Origin: Myxococcota bacterium
Lineage (GTDB): Bacteria > Myxococcota_A > UBA9160 > UBA4427
Length of the DNA stretch: 64,000 nucleotides
Direction: 5' to 3'
NCBI GenBank assembly: GCA_028823175.1
Contig: JAPKBZ010000011.1
Span: 1-64,000 of the forward strand
This document shows, piece by piece, positions 43,989-52,114 of the stretch. The position numbers and the translations under genes were made by a program. The notes under the pieces are model-generated. The model ran no database searches. It was not told where the DNA came from and saw only the letters and a list, made by a program, of their open reading frames with translations. Each line of letters opens with the position of its first letter. Positions within the stretch are counted from its first letter, which is position 1.

Positions 43989-45083
43989 TCAGCCTCCGCT
44001 CCGGACCTTCTTCCCCAGGCCGTCGACATCGATGAAACCGTCGCGGGAATAACCGCACGCCTTGCCGGGCTGTCGGGCGAGGATCGCTGCGTGCATCTTA
44101 TCCAGGGGATCCGTGCTGAGGTAATCGTCGAGGCGTCGAGAAGATTCAAGGACCTCGCGGCCCTCGGCGATTCGCTCGGGTTGGTCGTCCTGGATGCCCA
44201 GACAGAGAAGTGACGCCCCCAACTCAACCCGGTAATCCACGCGCACCGGCGAAAGCGCCACGGCCTGGCGGGCATACCCCAACGATTTTTCCTTGTCGCC
44301 GCGCACCCCGATAATCCACTTGAGCCAGCGCCACTCGGGAATCACGCGGTAGAAGACCGACCCCGCGTAGTAGAGATTCGCCATCGTGAGATTGCCATTA
44401 TTATCCCGATGCTGTGGCGCAAGTTCGATCCCCCGCTCGAGCAACCGGTCCATCTCGCGCACGTCGGAAAGGGCCGTCAGCAACCCCCGGGTCGTCGCCT
44501 GCCGCCCCATGGCGACAAATTTCCAGAGCATGCAGGCCGCGCAATCCGGATCTACCGCGAGCCCACGGGCCGCCCAGAGCTCGGACAGGTCGAAATAGCG
44601 GCCGCGTTCGGCGATCCGATCGAGGGGCTGGTTCTCCCCCACCCGCCAATAATTTCGAGCGATCCGCCAATACGTGTAGGACTCCTCGGGCACGCTGGTA
44701 GCGATCAACTCGTAACGCTGCGAGGAGTCGATCAGGAGCCCTCTCCGCTCGAAGTCCAGCCCCTCGTGCCAAAGCCCGCGCAGACCAAGATCCGAGAGCC
44801 GCCCGGGCAAGGCCTGGTAATCGAAGTTGGCGACGGCCTCGGGGTCGCCACCACCCCAGCGGCCGGGCTCGTCGCTCACCACGACTCCGCCCAAGGCCGG
44901 GCTATCGGGATTCGGCGTTCCGTCGAGGGCGATATCGGCTGAGATCGTCGCCTCGGTACCAGGGGCCCGGATCGACGTACCGGATCCGGGGTTCCCTTGA
45001 GCCCCGGTGATCATGCCTGCAAGGCCCAGCAGACAAAGGGCCACCGATTTCGGCCCCATCGCTCTTCCGCCGGTTTTCCCCAT
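43989..45083 (-). CDS. Exported RMD-like TPR protein
   Basis: The 364-aa protein has an N-terminal signal peptide (SVALCLLGLAGMITGAQG), a low-complexity Gly/Pro/Asp stretch, and then helical repeats: YTYWRIARNYWRVGE, WAARGLAVDPDCAACMLWKF, MDRLLERGIELAPQH and YARQAVALSPVRVDYRVELG. The order and the WRIAR/CMLWKF/LSPVRVDY pattern match the TPR family named after the eukaryotic regulator of microtubule dynamics (RMD), which is also common in bacteria with unknown function. The protein would be periplasmic. It stands alone, convergent with the porin. The C-terminal 30 residues are Gly/Lys-rich. Confidence 0.7.
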   Translation of the reverse strand: MGKTGGRAMGPKSVALCLLGLAGMITGAQGNPGSGTSIRAPGTEATISADIALDGTPNPDSPALGGVVVSDEPGRWGGGDPEAVANFDYQALPGRLSDLGLRGLWHEGLDFERRGLLIDSSQRYELIATSVPEESYTYWRIARNYWRVGENQPLDRIAERGRYFDLSELWAARGLAVDPDCAACMLWKFVAMGRQATTRGLLTALSDVREMDRLLERGIELAPQHRDNNGNLTMANLYYAGSVFYRVIPEWRWLKWIIGVRGDKEKSLGYARQAVALSPVRVDYRVELGASLLCLGIQDDQPERIAEGREVLESSRRLDDYLSTDPLDKMHAAILARQPGKACGYSRDGFIDVDGLGKKVRSGG

Positions 45084-45096
45084 TCGGAAAGACTAG

Positions 45097-46812
45097 CTAA
45101 CGAACGGCGTCGATCTTCCGGTGAACGAAGGAGCGTGAGGCCCCCGACCCCAGGGCCTCTTCGCGTTTCGCCCGCTGCTCGGCGTAATACTCCCAGGAGC
45201 CACTGCAGAATTCCACGCGTCCGCTGCCCTCGAAACCAATCACATGGGTGGCCACCCGGTCCAGGAAATAGCGATCATGGGTAATCACGATGGCGCAGCC
45301 CGGAAACTCCGACAGGGCTTCTTCCAGAACCCGAAGGGTCATCAGATCCAGATCATTGGTCGGTTCGTCGAGGATGATAAAATTTGAGGCCTTTCGCAGG
45401 CTTTTGGCCAGTTGAACCCTGTTGCGTTCCCCCCCCGAGAGCTGACCCACGAGGGTTTGCTGGATGGAGCCTGTGAAGAGGAAGCGGGCCAGATAGTGGC
45501 GGATCGAGAGTTCTTTGTCGCCGTAGGCGATCACCTCGGACCCCTCGGAGACCTCCTCGTAGACGGTCTTTTCGTCGTTGAGCGATTGGCGAGTTTGATC
45601 GACGTAGCAAAAATGCGTGTTCTGTCCGACTTCCACCTCGCCGGCATCGGGTTTCTCGCGACCCGTAATGAGATTGACCAGAGTCGTCTTGCCCAGACCG
45701 TTGGCGCCCGTGATTCCGACGATGGCGCCGGGAGGCATATCCCAATCGAGGTTCTCGAAGAGAAGCTTGCCGTCGTAGCCCTTTCCCAGATCCCGCAGAG
45801 AGAGCACCTTGCTGCCCAAACGCGGGCCAAAAGGAATTCGCAGGTCCATCTCGTCGGCGGGAATGATCTGCGCCGCCTTCTCCACCATGTCTCCGTAAGC
45901 GGCGATTCGCGCTTTTGACTTCGTACGACGCGCCTGGGGAGTCAAACGGATCCACTCGAGTTCTCGCGCCACAGCCTTGAGCAAATTGGCGTCGGTTCGG
46001 CTCGAGATCTCTTGCTGCTTTTCCTTCGCGGCCAGAAAACTCGAATAATTCCCTTCGTAGCTCCTCAAATTGCCGTGATTCAATTCGAGCATTCGCGTCG
46101 CCACACGATCCAGAAAATACCGATCGTGGGTCACGAGCAGGTAGGTGCCCGCGTAGTTGGCCAGGAAATTCTCGAGCCAGGTAATGGTGTCGGCATCAAG
46201 ATGGTTCGTGGGCTCATCAAGAATCAGTAGATCGGGCTGGGAGAGTAGGACGATGCACAGGGAAACCCGTCTCTTCTCTCCTCCGGAGAGAATCGCTGCG
46301 CTCTTGTCACCGGGAGGGAGCCGCAGGGCCTCCATCGCCTGTTCGATCTTGGCGTCGAGACGCGCGGGGTCCATGGCATCGCGATGCTCGAGAATCTCTT
46401 GCACCTCACCCTGCTCGGCGAGGAGCGCATTGGTCTTCTCTTCGCTCTCGAGCACTTCGGGGTCTTCCCAGGCTTTCAGGATCGCCTCGTAGCGTTCGAT
46501 ATAGCCTCGGGTCTCGGCCACCGCACTCTCGACGTTCTCGCGCACGCTCTTTTCGTGATCGAGCACGGGTTCCTGGGAGACGTAACCCACCGAAGCCCCG
46601 GACGCGATCATCAACTGGCCCTCGAAGCCCGTATCCCGGCCCGCCAGAATCTTCATCAGAGTCGACTTCCCGGTGCCGTTGACTCCGAGAACGCCGACTC
46701 GGTCGCCGGGTTGAAGGCTGAAGCTCACGTCCTTGAGAATCACGCGGTCCCCAAATTTGCGCTGGAGATGGCTCGCGTTGAGAACGGGTTGCCCCGGATT
46801 CAGGCCCTTCAT
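45097..46812 (-). CDS. ettA: Energy-dependent translational throttle protein EttA (ABC-F)
   Basis: The 571-aa ABC-F ATPase has two nucleotide-binding domains: Walker A GVNGTGKST with signature LSGGEKRRVSLC, and GANGLGKTT with LSGGERNRVQLAKSL. Both Walker B Glu residues are intact (LILDEPTNHLD, IILDEPTNDLD). Linker and arm segments (EWIRLTPQARRTKSKARIAA) are those of EttA, which binds the ribosomal E-site and gates translation according to ADP/ATP ratio. Length is close to E. coli EttA (555 aa). The ATG is preceded by AGGAGTCATC. It is transcribed after pepN on the same strand with a 195-base gap holding a perfect inverted repeat. Confidence 0.95.
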   Translation of the reverse strand: MKGLNPGQPVLNASHLQRKFGDRVILKDVSFSLQPGDRVGVLGVNGTGKSTLMKILAGRDTGFEGQLMIASGASVGYVSQEPVLDHEKSVRENVESAVAETRGYIERYEAILKAWEDPEVLESEEKTNALLAEQGEVQEILEHRDAMDPARLDAKIEQAMEALRLPPGDKSAAILSGGEKRRVSLCIVLLSQPDLLILDEPTNHLDADTITWLENFLANYAGTYLLVTHDRYFLDRVATRMLELNHGNLRSYEGNYSSFLAAKEKQQEISSRTDANLLKAVARELEWIRLTPQARRTKSKARIAAYGDMVEKAAQIIPADEMDLRIPFGPRLGSKVLSLRDLGKGYDGKLLFENLDWDMPPGAIVGITGANGLGKTTLVNLITGREKPDAGEVEVGQNTHFCYVDQTRQSLNDEKTVYEEVSEGSEVIAYGDKELSIRHYLARFLFTGSIQQTLVGQLSGGERNRVQLAKSLRKASNFIILDEPTNDLDLMTLRVLEEALSEFPGCAIVITHDRYFLDRVATHVIGFEGSGRVEFCSGSWEYYAEQRAKREEALGSGASRSFVHRKIDAVR

Positions 46813-46943
46813 GATGACTCCTGCTCTATCTGCCCGAGGTTCACACCCCGGAGTACGCGGCCCGCGTTCTCGGGCCGAGGCCGGGGCCCGCGCCGAGCGC
46901 CCCCCAGCGGGAGGCCAGGCTGCGGTGGCCCGGGTCTCTGGAT

Positions 46944-46968
46944 CTGGCGCGTATAGGTAGCGCGCCAG
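46944..46968. repeat. Perfect 8-bp inverted repeat between pepN and ettA
   Basis: CTGGCGCG (46944-46951) and CGCGCCAG (46961-46968) flank the 9-base centre TATAGGTAG. The arms are exact. No T-run follows on the minus strand, so it is not a classical intrinsic terminator. The AT-rich centre reads CTACCTATA on the minus strand and could be a -10 region, making this a candidate operator in front of ettA. Confidence 0.6.
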
Positions 46969-47007
46969 GGCACCGTCGTCGAAAGCAGCCCCACCCCGAA
47001 GCCAGCC

Positions 47008-49665
47008 TTAGTCGGCCAGGGCCCGGTTCACGATTTCGAAGACGTCCTTCGAGAGAGCCGACTGCGCCCCGATCGTTTCAAGCTCCTTCTTCATCAGACC
47101 CTGCCTGGCCGTATCAAATCGGCGCCAGGGGTTGAAGATGGAAACCATCCGGGCAGCCACCTGGGGGTTGATGGGGTCGAGATCCATGACCTTTTGCGCC
47201 AGGAAGCGGTACCCCGCTCCATCGGAGCGGTTGAAATGTACGGGGTTCGCCGAGCAGAAAACCCCCACGAGGGATCTCAGGCGATTGGGGTTTTTGAGGC
47301 TGAAGGCCGGGTGAGCCGACAATTCCACCACCCGCTCGTAGGTGTCGGTCCGGCGCGCCGTGGCCTGGATCGAGAACCACTTGTCGATCACCAGAGGATC
47401 ATGCTGCCAGCGGTCGTAGAAGGCCTCCAGCGCCCGATCCCGGGCGGTGGAACGTGTATCCACCAGGGCCTGAAGCGCCGCTTCGGCGTCGGTCATGTTG
47501 TCGGAACCCTCGAACTGATGGCTGGCTGCGGCCAGGGAATCCTCGCCGCCTAGGGTCATCCAGTAGAGAAGTGCGCAGTTTTTGAGCCGCCGCTGGTCGA
47601 TGGCTTCCTTGTCCCTCGAGTAGAGACCCGCCTCGCTCCCCTTCGCGTAGACCGCCTCCAAGCTCTCCGCATGCGCCTCGGCCAGGGCCCGGCGCATGAA
47701 TTCCCGGGCGGCAAAAAGAGCGTCCGGGTCGATCACCTCCATTGCCTGGCCAAGAATCCGCTCCGAAGGAAGCGTCAAAGCCAGGGCCTTCAGGGAACCG
47801 TCGAGGGTCGGATCGCCCAGGACCCGACCGAAGGCATCGGAGTAGAGGGGATCCAGCTGCAATTCCTCGCCCCGCGCCGATGCCTCGGCGAGATCCAGCA
47901 GAAGTTCGGTCGCGAGCTGTTCGCCCGCATCCCAGCGGCTGAATGCATCGGAATCCCGCCCCATCAGAAAAGCCAACTCCTCCCGGGAGCGCTTCATGCG
48001 CAGACGAACCGGTGCCGAGAAGCCCCGGAGAAGCGAGGGGATCGGCCGCTGGGAAAGCCCTTCAAAGGCGAAGGTTTGCTCGGCATCGGTCAACTCGAGC
48101 ACACGGGTTTCGCCGGTGGACGCCTGGGAATCTCCCTCGAGCCGCAGGGGCAAGGCTTCCCCCTCGGCGCCGAGAAGGCCCACGGCGATGGGGATAGGCA
48201 GGGGCTCGCGCGCATCCGGCGCCGGCGCGCCGGACTCCGGGTAGGATTGCCGCAGCGTCAACGAGTAGCGGCCCGTCTCGGCGTCGAAGGCCGAATCCGC
48301 CTCCACGAGAGGCGTTCCCGCCTGGCTGTACCAGCGCCCAAAGCGGTCGAGGTCGCGCCCGCCCGCAGTCGCCATCGCATCCCTGAAATCGTCGCAGGTC
48401 ACGGCTTGGCCGTCGTGTCTCTCGAAGTAGAGATCCATCCCGCGCCGGAATCCATCCGCGCCGAGCAGCGTGTGGAACATGCGAATCACTTCGGCGCCCT
48501 TGTTGTAGACCGTCGAAGTGTAGAAATTATCCATCGAGATGTAGGAGTCCGGACGAATCGGATGAGACATGGGTCCGGCATCTTCGGCAAATTGGGCCGA
48601 CCTCAGAATTTTGACATCGTCGATCCGGGTGACCTCCTGGGAGGACATATCGCCCCCGAATTGCTGATCGCGAAAAACCGTGAGCCCCTCCTTGAGGGTC
48701 AACTGAAACCAATCCCTGCAGGTAACCCGATTGCCCGTCCAGTTGTGGAAATACTCATGGCCGATCACCCGCTCGATCACCTCGTAATCCTCATCCGTCG
48801 CCGTATCGGGCCGAGCGAGGACGCATTTCGAGTTGAAGACATTGAGACCCTTATTTTCCATGGCCCCCATGTTGAAATCGTTGACGGCCACGATCATGTA
48901 GATGTCCAGGTCGTACTCCAGGCCGTAGATCTCTTCGTCCCACGTCATGGCCCTCTGCAGGGATTTCAGGGCGTGGTCGCAGCTCTCGACATTCTGGGGC
49001 TCGACCCAGATTTCCAAGGCCACCTCGCGCCCACTGCGGGTCGTGAATGCTCCTCTATGGGCGAGCAGCTTCCCGGCCACCAAGGCAAAGAGGTAGCTAG
49101 GCTTCGGGAAGGGGTCCTCCCAGCGAACCCGATGACGGCCATCCGCCAAGTCTTCCTCCAGAACCCTGTTGCCGTTGGAGAGCATGACGGGGTACTCGGT
49201 TTTTTCGGCCGTAATGGTCGTGGTGTAGCGCGCCATGACGTCGGGACGGTCGAGGAAATACGTGATGCGACGAAAACCCATCGCCTCGCATTGGGTGCAG
49301 AAAATCCCGCTCGATCGATAGAGACCAGAGAGCGCCGTATTTTCCTGGGGTTTGATTCGGACCAGAGTCTCGAGTTCGAACCGGGCCGGCGGCCGGTCGA
49401 TCACGAGTTCCTCGGCGTTTGCCCTGTATTGGCTCTCGGCCAGGGCTTCACCATCCAGCCAAACCCCAAGACATTCGATTTCCTCGCCGACCAGCGCGAG
49501 GGGGGGCACGTCTCCGCTGAGTGTCTCGCTGCGCCGAATGACCAGGCGCGCCCGAACCAGGGTTTCCGCCTCGCCCAATTCGAAATCGAGATCGACCGAG
49601 TCGATCCAATAATCGGGGAGAGAATAGTCCCCGCGAAAAAAAACTTGGGGTTTTTCGCTACTCAT
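47008..49665 (-). CDS. pepN: Aminopeptidase N
   Basis: The 885-aa M1-family zinc metallopeptidase removes N-terminal residues from peptides in the cytoplasm. It contains the substrate-binding GAMEN motif (257-261) and the zinc site HEYFH (293-297) within GHEYFHNWTGNRVTCRDW, then LKEGLTVFRDQQF, which supplies the third ligand Glu. Length matches E. coli PepN (870 aa), and the C-terminal all-helical domain is complete through FEIVNRALAD. The ATG at 49665 (MSSEKPQ) has GAGGA upstream; a longer reading adds an unrelated 26 residues. It is upstream of ettA on the same strand. Confidence 0.95.
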   Translation of the reverse strand: MSSEKPQVFFRGDYSLPDYWIDSVDLDFELGEAETLVRARLVIRRSETLSGDVPPLALVGEEIECLGVWLDGEALAESQYRANAEELVIDRPPARFELETLVRIKPQENTALSGLYRSSGIFCTQCEAMGFRRITYFLDRPDVMARYTTTITAEKTEYPVMLSNGNRVLEEDLADGRHRVRWEDPFPKPSYLFALVAGKLLAHRGAFTTRSGREVALEIWVEPQNVESCDHALKSLQRAMTWDEEIYGLEYDLDIYMIVAVNDFNMGAMENKGLNVFNSKCVLARPDTATDEDYEVIERVIGHEYFHNWTGNRVTCRDWFQLTLKEGLTVFRDQQFGGDMSSQEVTRIDDVKILRSAQFAEDAGPMSHPIRPDSYISMDNFYTSTVYNKGAEVIRMFHTLLGADGFRRGMDLYFERHDGQAVTCDDFRDAMATAGGRDLDRFGRWYSQAGTPLVEADSAFDAETGRYSLTLRQSYPESGAPAPDAREPLPIPIAVGLLGAEGEALPLRLEGDSQASTGETRVLELTDAEQTFAFEGLSQRPIPSLLRGFSAPVRLRMKRSREELAFLMGRDSDAFSRWDAGEQLATELLLDLAEASARGEELQLDPLYSDAFGRVLGDPTLDGSLKALALTLPSERILGQAMEVIDPDALFAAREFMRRALAEAHAESLEAVYAKGSEAGLYSRDKEAIDQRRLKNCALLYWMTLGGEDSLAAASHQFEGSDNMTDAEAALQALVDTRSTARDRALEAFYDRWQHDPLVIDKWFSIQATARRTDTYERVVELSAHPAFSLKNPNRLRSLVGVFCSANPVHFNRSDGAGYRFLAQKVMDLDPINPQVAARMVSIFNPWRRFDTARQGLMKKELETIGAQSALSKDVFEIVNRALAD

Positions 49666-49812
49666 CGGCTTTGCATCCTCGCTCCGGCCACGACAAGGGC
49701 CGAACCGCGACACTACGAAGCCAACCGAATTCCCGCAAGACAAAGTAAGAGCAGCTCAGGCAAGCCGAGCGCGCGCAGGCCCCGACACCGGCTCAGGTCT
49801 AGGGCTTTTAGC

Positions 49813-50259
49813 TTAGGAGCCGCCCATCGCCTGATCGATAGCGTCGCGCAGCTCCTGGCGGGTGAAGGGCTTGCCTAGGAAGCCCGTGCCCGGGGTCTCG
49901 ATAAAATCTCTGCCCACGGCCTCCAGCCCGTTCCCGCTGCACGCCACCACGGGCAAATTCGGGCGAATCTGGCGGATGCCTTCGAAGGCCTCTTCGAAGG
50001 TCAGACCCGGCATCCTCATATCGAGGAGAACACAGTCCACGGGGTCGTCGCCCCGTTCTACGAGGAGTTGGCACGCTTCGGCACCACTGCTCGCCATCAG
50101 AACATCGGCTCCGGAGAGCATCCGAGCCGAAACCCGACGAACCATTTCATCGTCGTCGACGATCAAGACCGATCGATGCCGCTGCTCGACCTCTTCGTCG
50201 CTCGCTGATCCGCCAGAGGGATCCGAACCCGGCGCCGTATTGCTCTGAATGCTCATCAT
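49813..50259 (-). CDS. Stand-alone response-regulator receiver domain protein
   Basis: The 148-aa protein is a single REC domain with a Ser/Gly-rich N-terminal tail. It has the acidic pocket DDD (35-37), phosphoacceptor D80 (CVLLDMRMPG), and the switch Lys K110 (FLGKPFTRQEL). There is no output domain, so it would act by protein-protein contact or in a phosphorelay. PVVACSGNGLE and the GFLGKPF tail are typical of receivers attached to or partnering hybrid histidine kinases. It begins 43 bases after the end of the metallo-beta-lactamase-fold gene on the same strand. No kinase gene is in the window. Confidence 0.9.
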   Translation of the reverse strand: MMSIQSNTAPGSDPSGGSASDEEVEQRHRSVLIVDDDEMVRRVSARMLSGADVLMASSGAEACQLLVERGDDPVDCVLLDMRMPGLTFEEAFEGIRQIRPNLPVVACSGNGLEAVGRDFIETPGTGFLGKPFTRQELRDAIDQAMGGS

Positions 50260-50301
50260 TGTCTCTGCACTTTCCTTTTTCCTCGCATGCTCTTCGCCAA
50301 T

Positions 50302-50916
50302 TCAGGCGCCCAGCGGAATCGCCTTTTCAACAGACTGCGGCCCGATTGTGCGCGCCCCCGAGCCAAGCCCAGCTTGGAGACTTTTCCAGTCTTCTGACTC
50401 AAATGCCAAAATATTTCGGACATCCGCAAGTGTCTCTCGATTATCACCCCGGGCGGAATGCGAGCGAAAAACTAACGTTTCCTCGGGCAGCGCCAAAAGT
50501 TCGGGCTCCTCGTGAGCCCATCGGTCCCCCACGAAGACGCGCCCCTCGAAACAGTACGAAACCGCCTCGTTAACCCGCCCTACCCGGCCCACCACGGAAA
50601 CGGGAAGCCCTCCGAGATCGACGGAATCGCCGTGCCCAACGGGCACAGAAGGCGTCAGACCCAGCCTATCGCAGGGCATGAACCCCCGGGCGCGCCAGCG
50701 CCGGCCGATCGCCCTCGAGGCCTCGCGAGACCTCCGGACCGAACCGGTCTCGAGGATGAAGACCGGTTCGTGGCCCCGCTCGTCGAAACTTGTTGCGTAG
50801 GCGTGGATCCACTCGGGCGCCGGGTCGACAACGATGACCCCGCGCAGAGCGGGGTCCCGGAGCAGGTAGCTGTAAGCCCCGTCGGAGCTGTAGAATTCTC
50901 TTTGAACGAGGATCAT
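50302..50916 (-). CDS. Metallo-beta-lactamase-fold protein lacking metal ligands (ETHE1-like pseudoenzyme)
   Basis: The 204-aa protein follows the ETHE1/persulfide-dioxygenase plan: FYSSDGAYSYLLRDPALRGVIVVDPAP at the start, GDSVDLGGLPVSVVG, GRVFVGDRWAHEEPELLALPEETLVFRSHS at the end. Where active relatives have THxHxDH, this one reads T57-G-S-V-R-R-S63, so all four metal ligands are missing. The TPGHT loop is VGRVGRV, and the final HDY is HSA. The fold is probably intact but it should not bind iron or zinc in the usual way. The ATG at 50916 has GGGGGA ahead; a longer start at 51027 adds Cys/Gly-rich noise. Confidence 0.7.
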   Translation of the reverse strand: MILVQREFYSSDGAYSYLLRDPALRGVIVVDPAPEWIHAYATSFDERGHEPVFILETGSVRRSREASRAIGRRWRARGFMPCDRLGLTPSVPVGHGDSVDLGGLPVSVVGRVGRVNEAVSYCFEGRVFVGDRWAHEEPELLALPEETLVFRSHSARGDNRETLADVRNILAFESEDWKSLQAGLGSGARTIGPQSVEKAIPLGA

Positions 50917-51295
50917 ATTCCCCCGGGGTACATGGTCACCCACATAATTTTTCGGACGTTTCGAGACCTCGCCCGATCCACCCCGCCTGATCGGGCCTGG
51001 ACCGACAGAACAAGAGCACGGGCACACCCCCCCCCCAGTTCTGCAAAGCTGTTCTGTGAGGGCTGTAATGCAAGAGCTGTGCCGAGACCTAGGAACGGTG
51101 AGCCGGGCTTCAGGGGACTTAGACGGCGCCGCGCCCGAGGCGCTGGTGCTTACCGATCATCCCCGGGACGACAATAATCCAAGTGAACCACCCCCCGCCG
51201 GTTTCCTGCCCCGCTCGACGGGTGCGTTCTGGTGAAATCCACTACTGGTCTAGGGTCGTTTCGCCCATTCCCTCTCTGCCAGCCAGGACCCCCAC
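50917..51295. other. Intergenic region with no recognisable gene
   Basis: These 379 bases separate the divergent metallo-beta-lactamase-fold gene and the solute-binding lipoprotein. Short open frames on both strands have Arg/Pro-rich translations and no ribosome binding site. A run of nine C residues (51029-51037) is present. Promoters for both flanking genes must lie here, but no convincing -35/-10 pair was found. Confidence 0.5.
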
Positions 51296-52114
51296 ATGCA
51301 CGACCGCCCGCATCGTTCCCGCGGAAAAAAAAACCCCGGTGCCCTGATCTGGCTCGTGCTCGTGCTCGTGCTCGGCGGCGGATGCGCCAGCGGACCCAAA
51401 ATTCAGTCGCCCGAGAATGCTCCTCGGCTCCGAATCGGGGTGGAGCCGGACCGCCCTCCCCTGGCGGAGTTTGGCCCGAACGGCTGGTACGGACTCGAAA
51501 TTGATCTTGGGCACCGCGCCGCAAAAGCCCAAGGATTCGAGGCCGAATTCGTCGACGTGAGCCAAATCGGCCCCTTCGAGGCGCTTGGCGACGAACGCGT
51601 GGACGTGATCACCGCCACTCTCTCCGCCGGGGCCAGCCCACGAAAGGGCTTTCTCTTCAGCCGACCCTACCTCCAACTCGGGCTTCAGGTCGCGATTCGA
51701 GCGGCGAGCCTGGCCGAGTTCGAGCCCCCCCTAGCCCTCGAAAGCGCCGGCGCCCGAGTCGGCTACTTGACGGGAACCCCAGGAGGGGCGTTCGTACGCG
51801 ACCAACTCCCCTTGAGCAACGCCTACGCCTTCCGCGATCCCGATGCCGCCATCCGCAGCCTGCGCTCCCATCGCATCGACTTTTTCATCCACGACGGCCC
51901 AAAAATTCGCGCCCAGGCGGCTCGCTACGAACCCAGTGGCGTGTTGGTCCTTCCCCGGGCACTTGGCCACGAGAATTACGCCTGGGTGGTTCGCGCACGG
52001 GACACGTCATTGTTGGCGCGGCTCAACACGTTTCTCGACCGAGCGATGGCCAGCCGCATACTCGAAGCTATCTACGAAACCTGGTTTCCCGAAACCCCTC
52101 AGCCCGCGGAATAA
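51296..52114 (+). CDS. Solute-binding lipoprotein, extracellular family 3
   Basis: The 272-aa lipoprotein has a signal peptide with lipobox LGGGC (C30) and the family-3 fold: LRIGVEPDRPPLAEFGPNGWYGLEIDLGHRAAKAQG, then DVITATLSAGASPRKGFLFSRPYL and RVGYLTGTPGGAFVRDQ. Such proteins bind amino acids or related ligands for ABC importers, or serve as sensor or murein-linked (MltF-like) domains. No permease or ATPase is adjacent, so a solitary binding or signalling role is likely. The coding start contains a nine-A run and three and a half copies of the hexamer CTCGTG encoding the LVLVLVL core of the signal peptide. Confidence 0.83.
   Translation: MHDRPHRSRGKKNPGALIWLVLVLVLGGGCASGPKIQSPENAPRLRIGVEPDRPPLAEFGPNGWYGLEIDLGHRAAKAQGFEAEFVDVSQIGPFEALGDERVDVITATLSAGASPRKGFLFSRPYLQLGLQVAIRAASLAEFEPPLALESAGARVGYLTGTPGGAFVRDQLPLSNAYAFRDPDAAIRSLRSHRIDFFIHDGPKIRAQAARYEPSGVLVLPRALGHENYAWVVRARDTSLLARLNTFLDRAMASRILEAIYETWFPETPQPAE

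Noticed and set aside
42929-44275. A 448-codon minus-strand frame overlapping the OprO-type porin
   Set aside because: Composition is not protein-like, and the porin on the plus strand has a signal peptide, family motifs and an aromatic C-terminus.
47671-49878. A 735-codon open frame on the plus strand opposite pepN
   Set aside because: It has no ribosome binding site or recognisable domain, and pepN on the other strand has GAMEN and HExxH in order.
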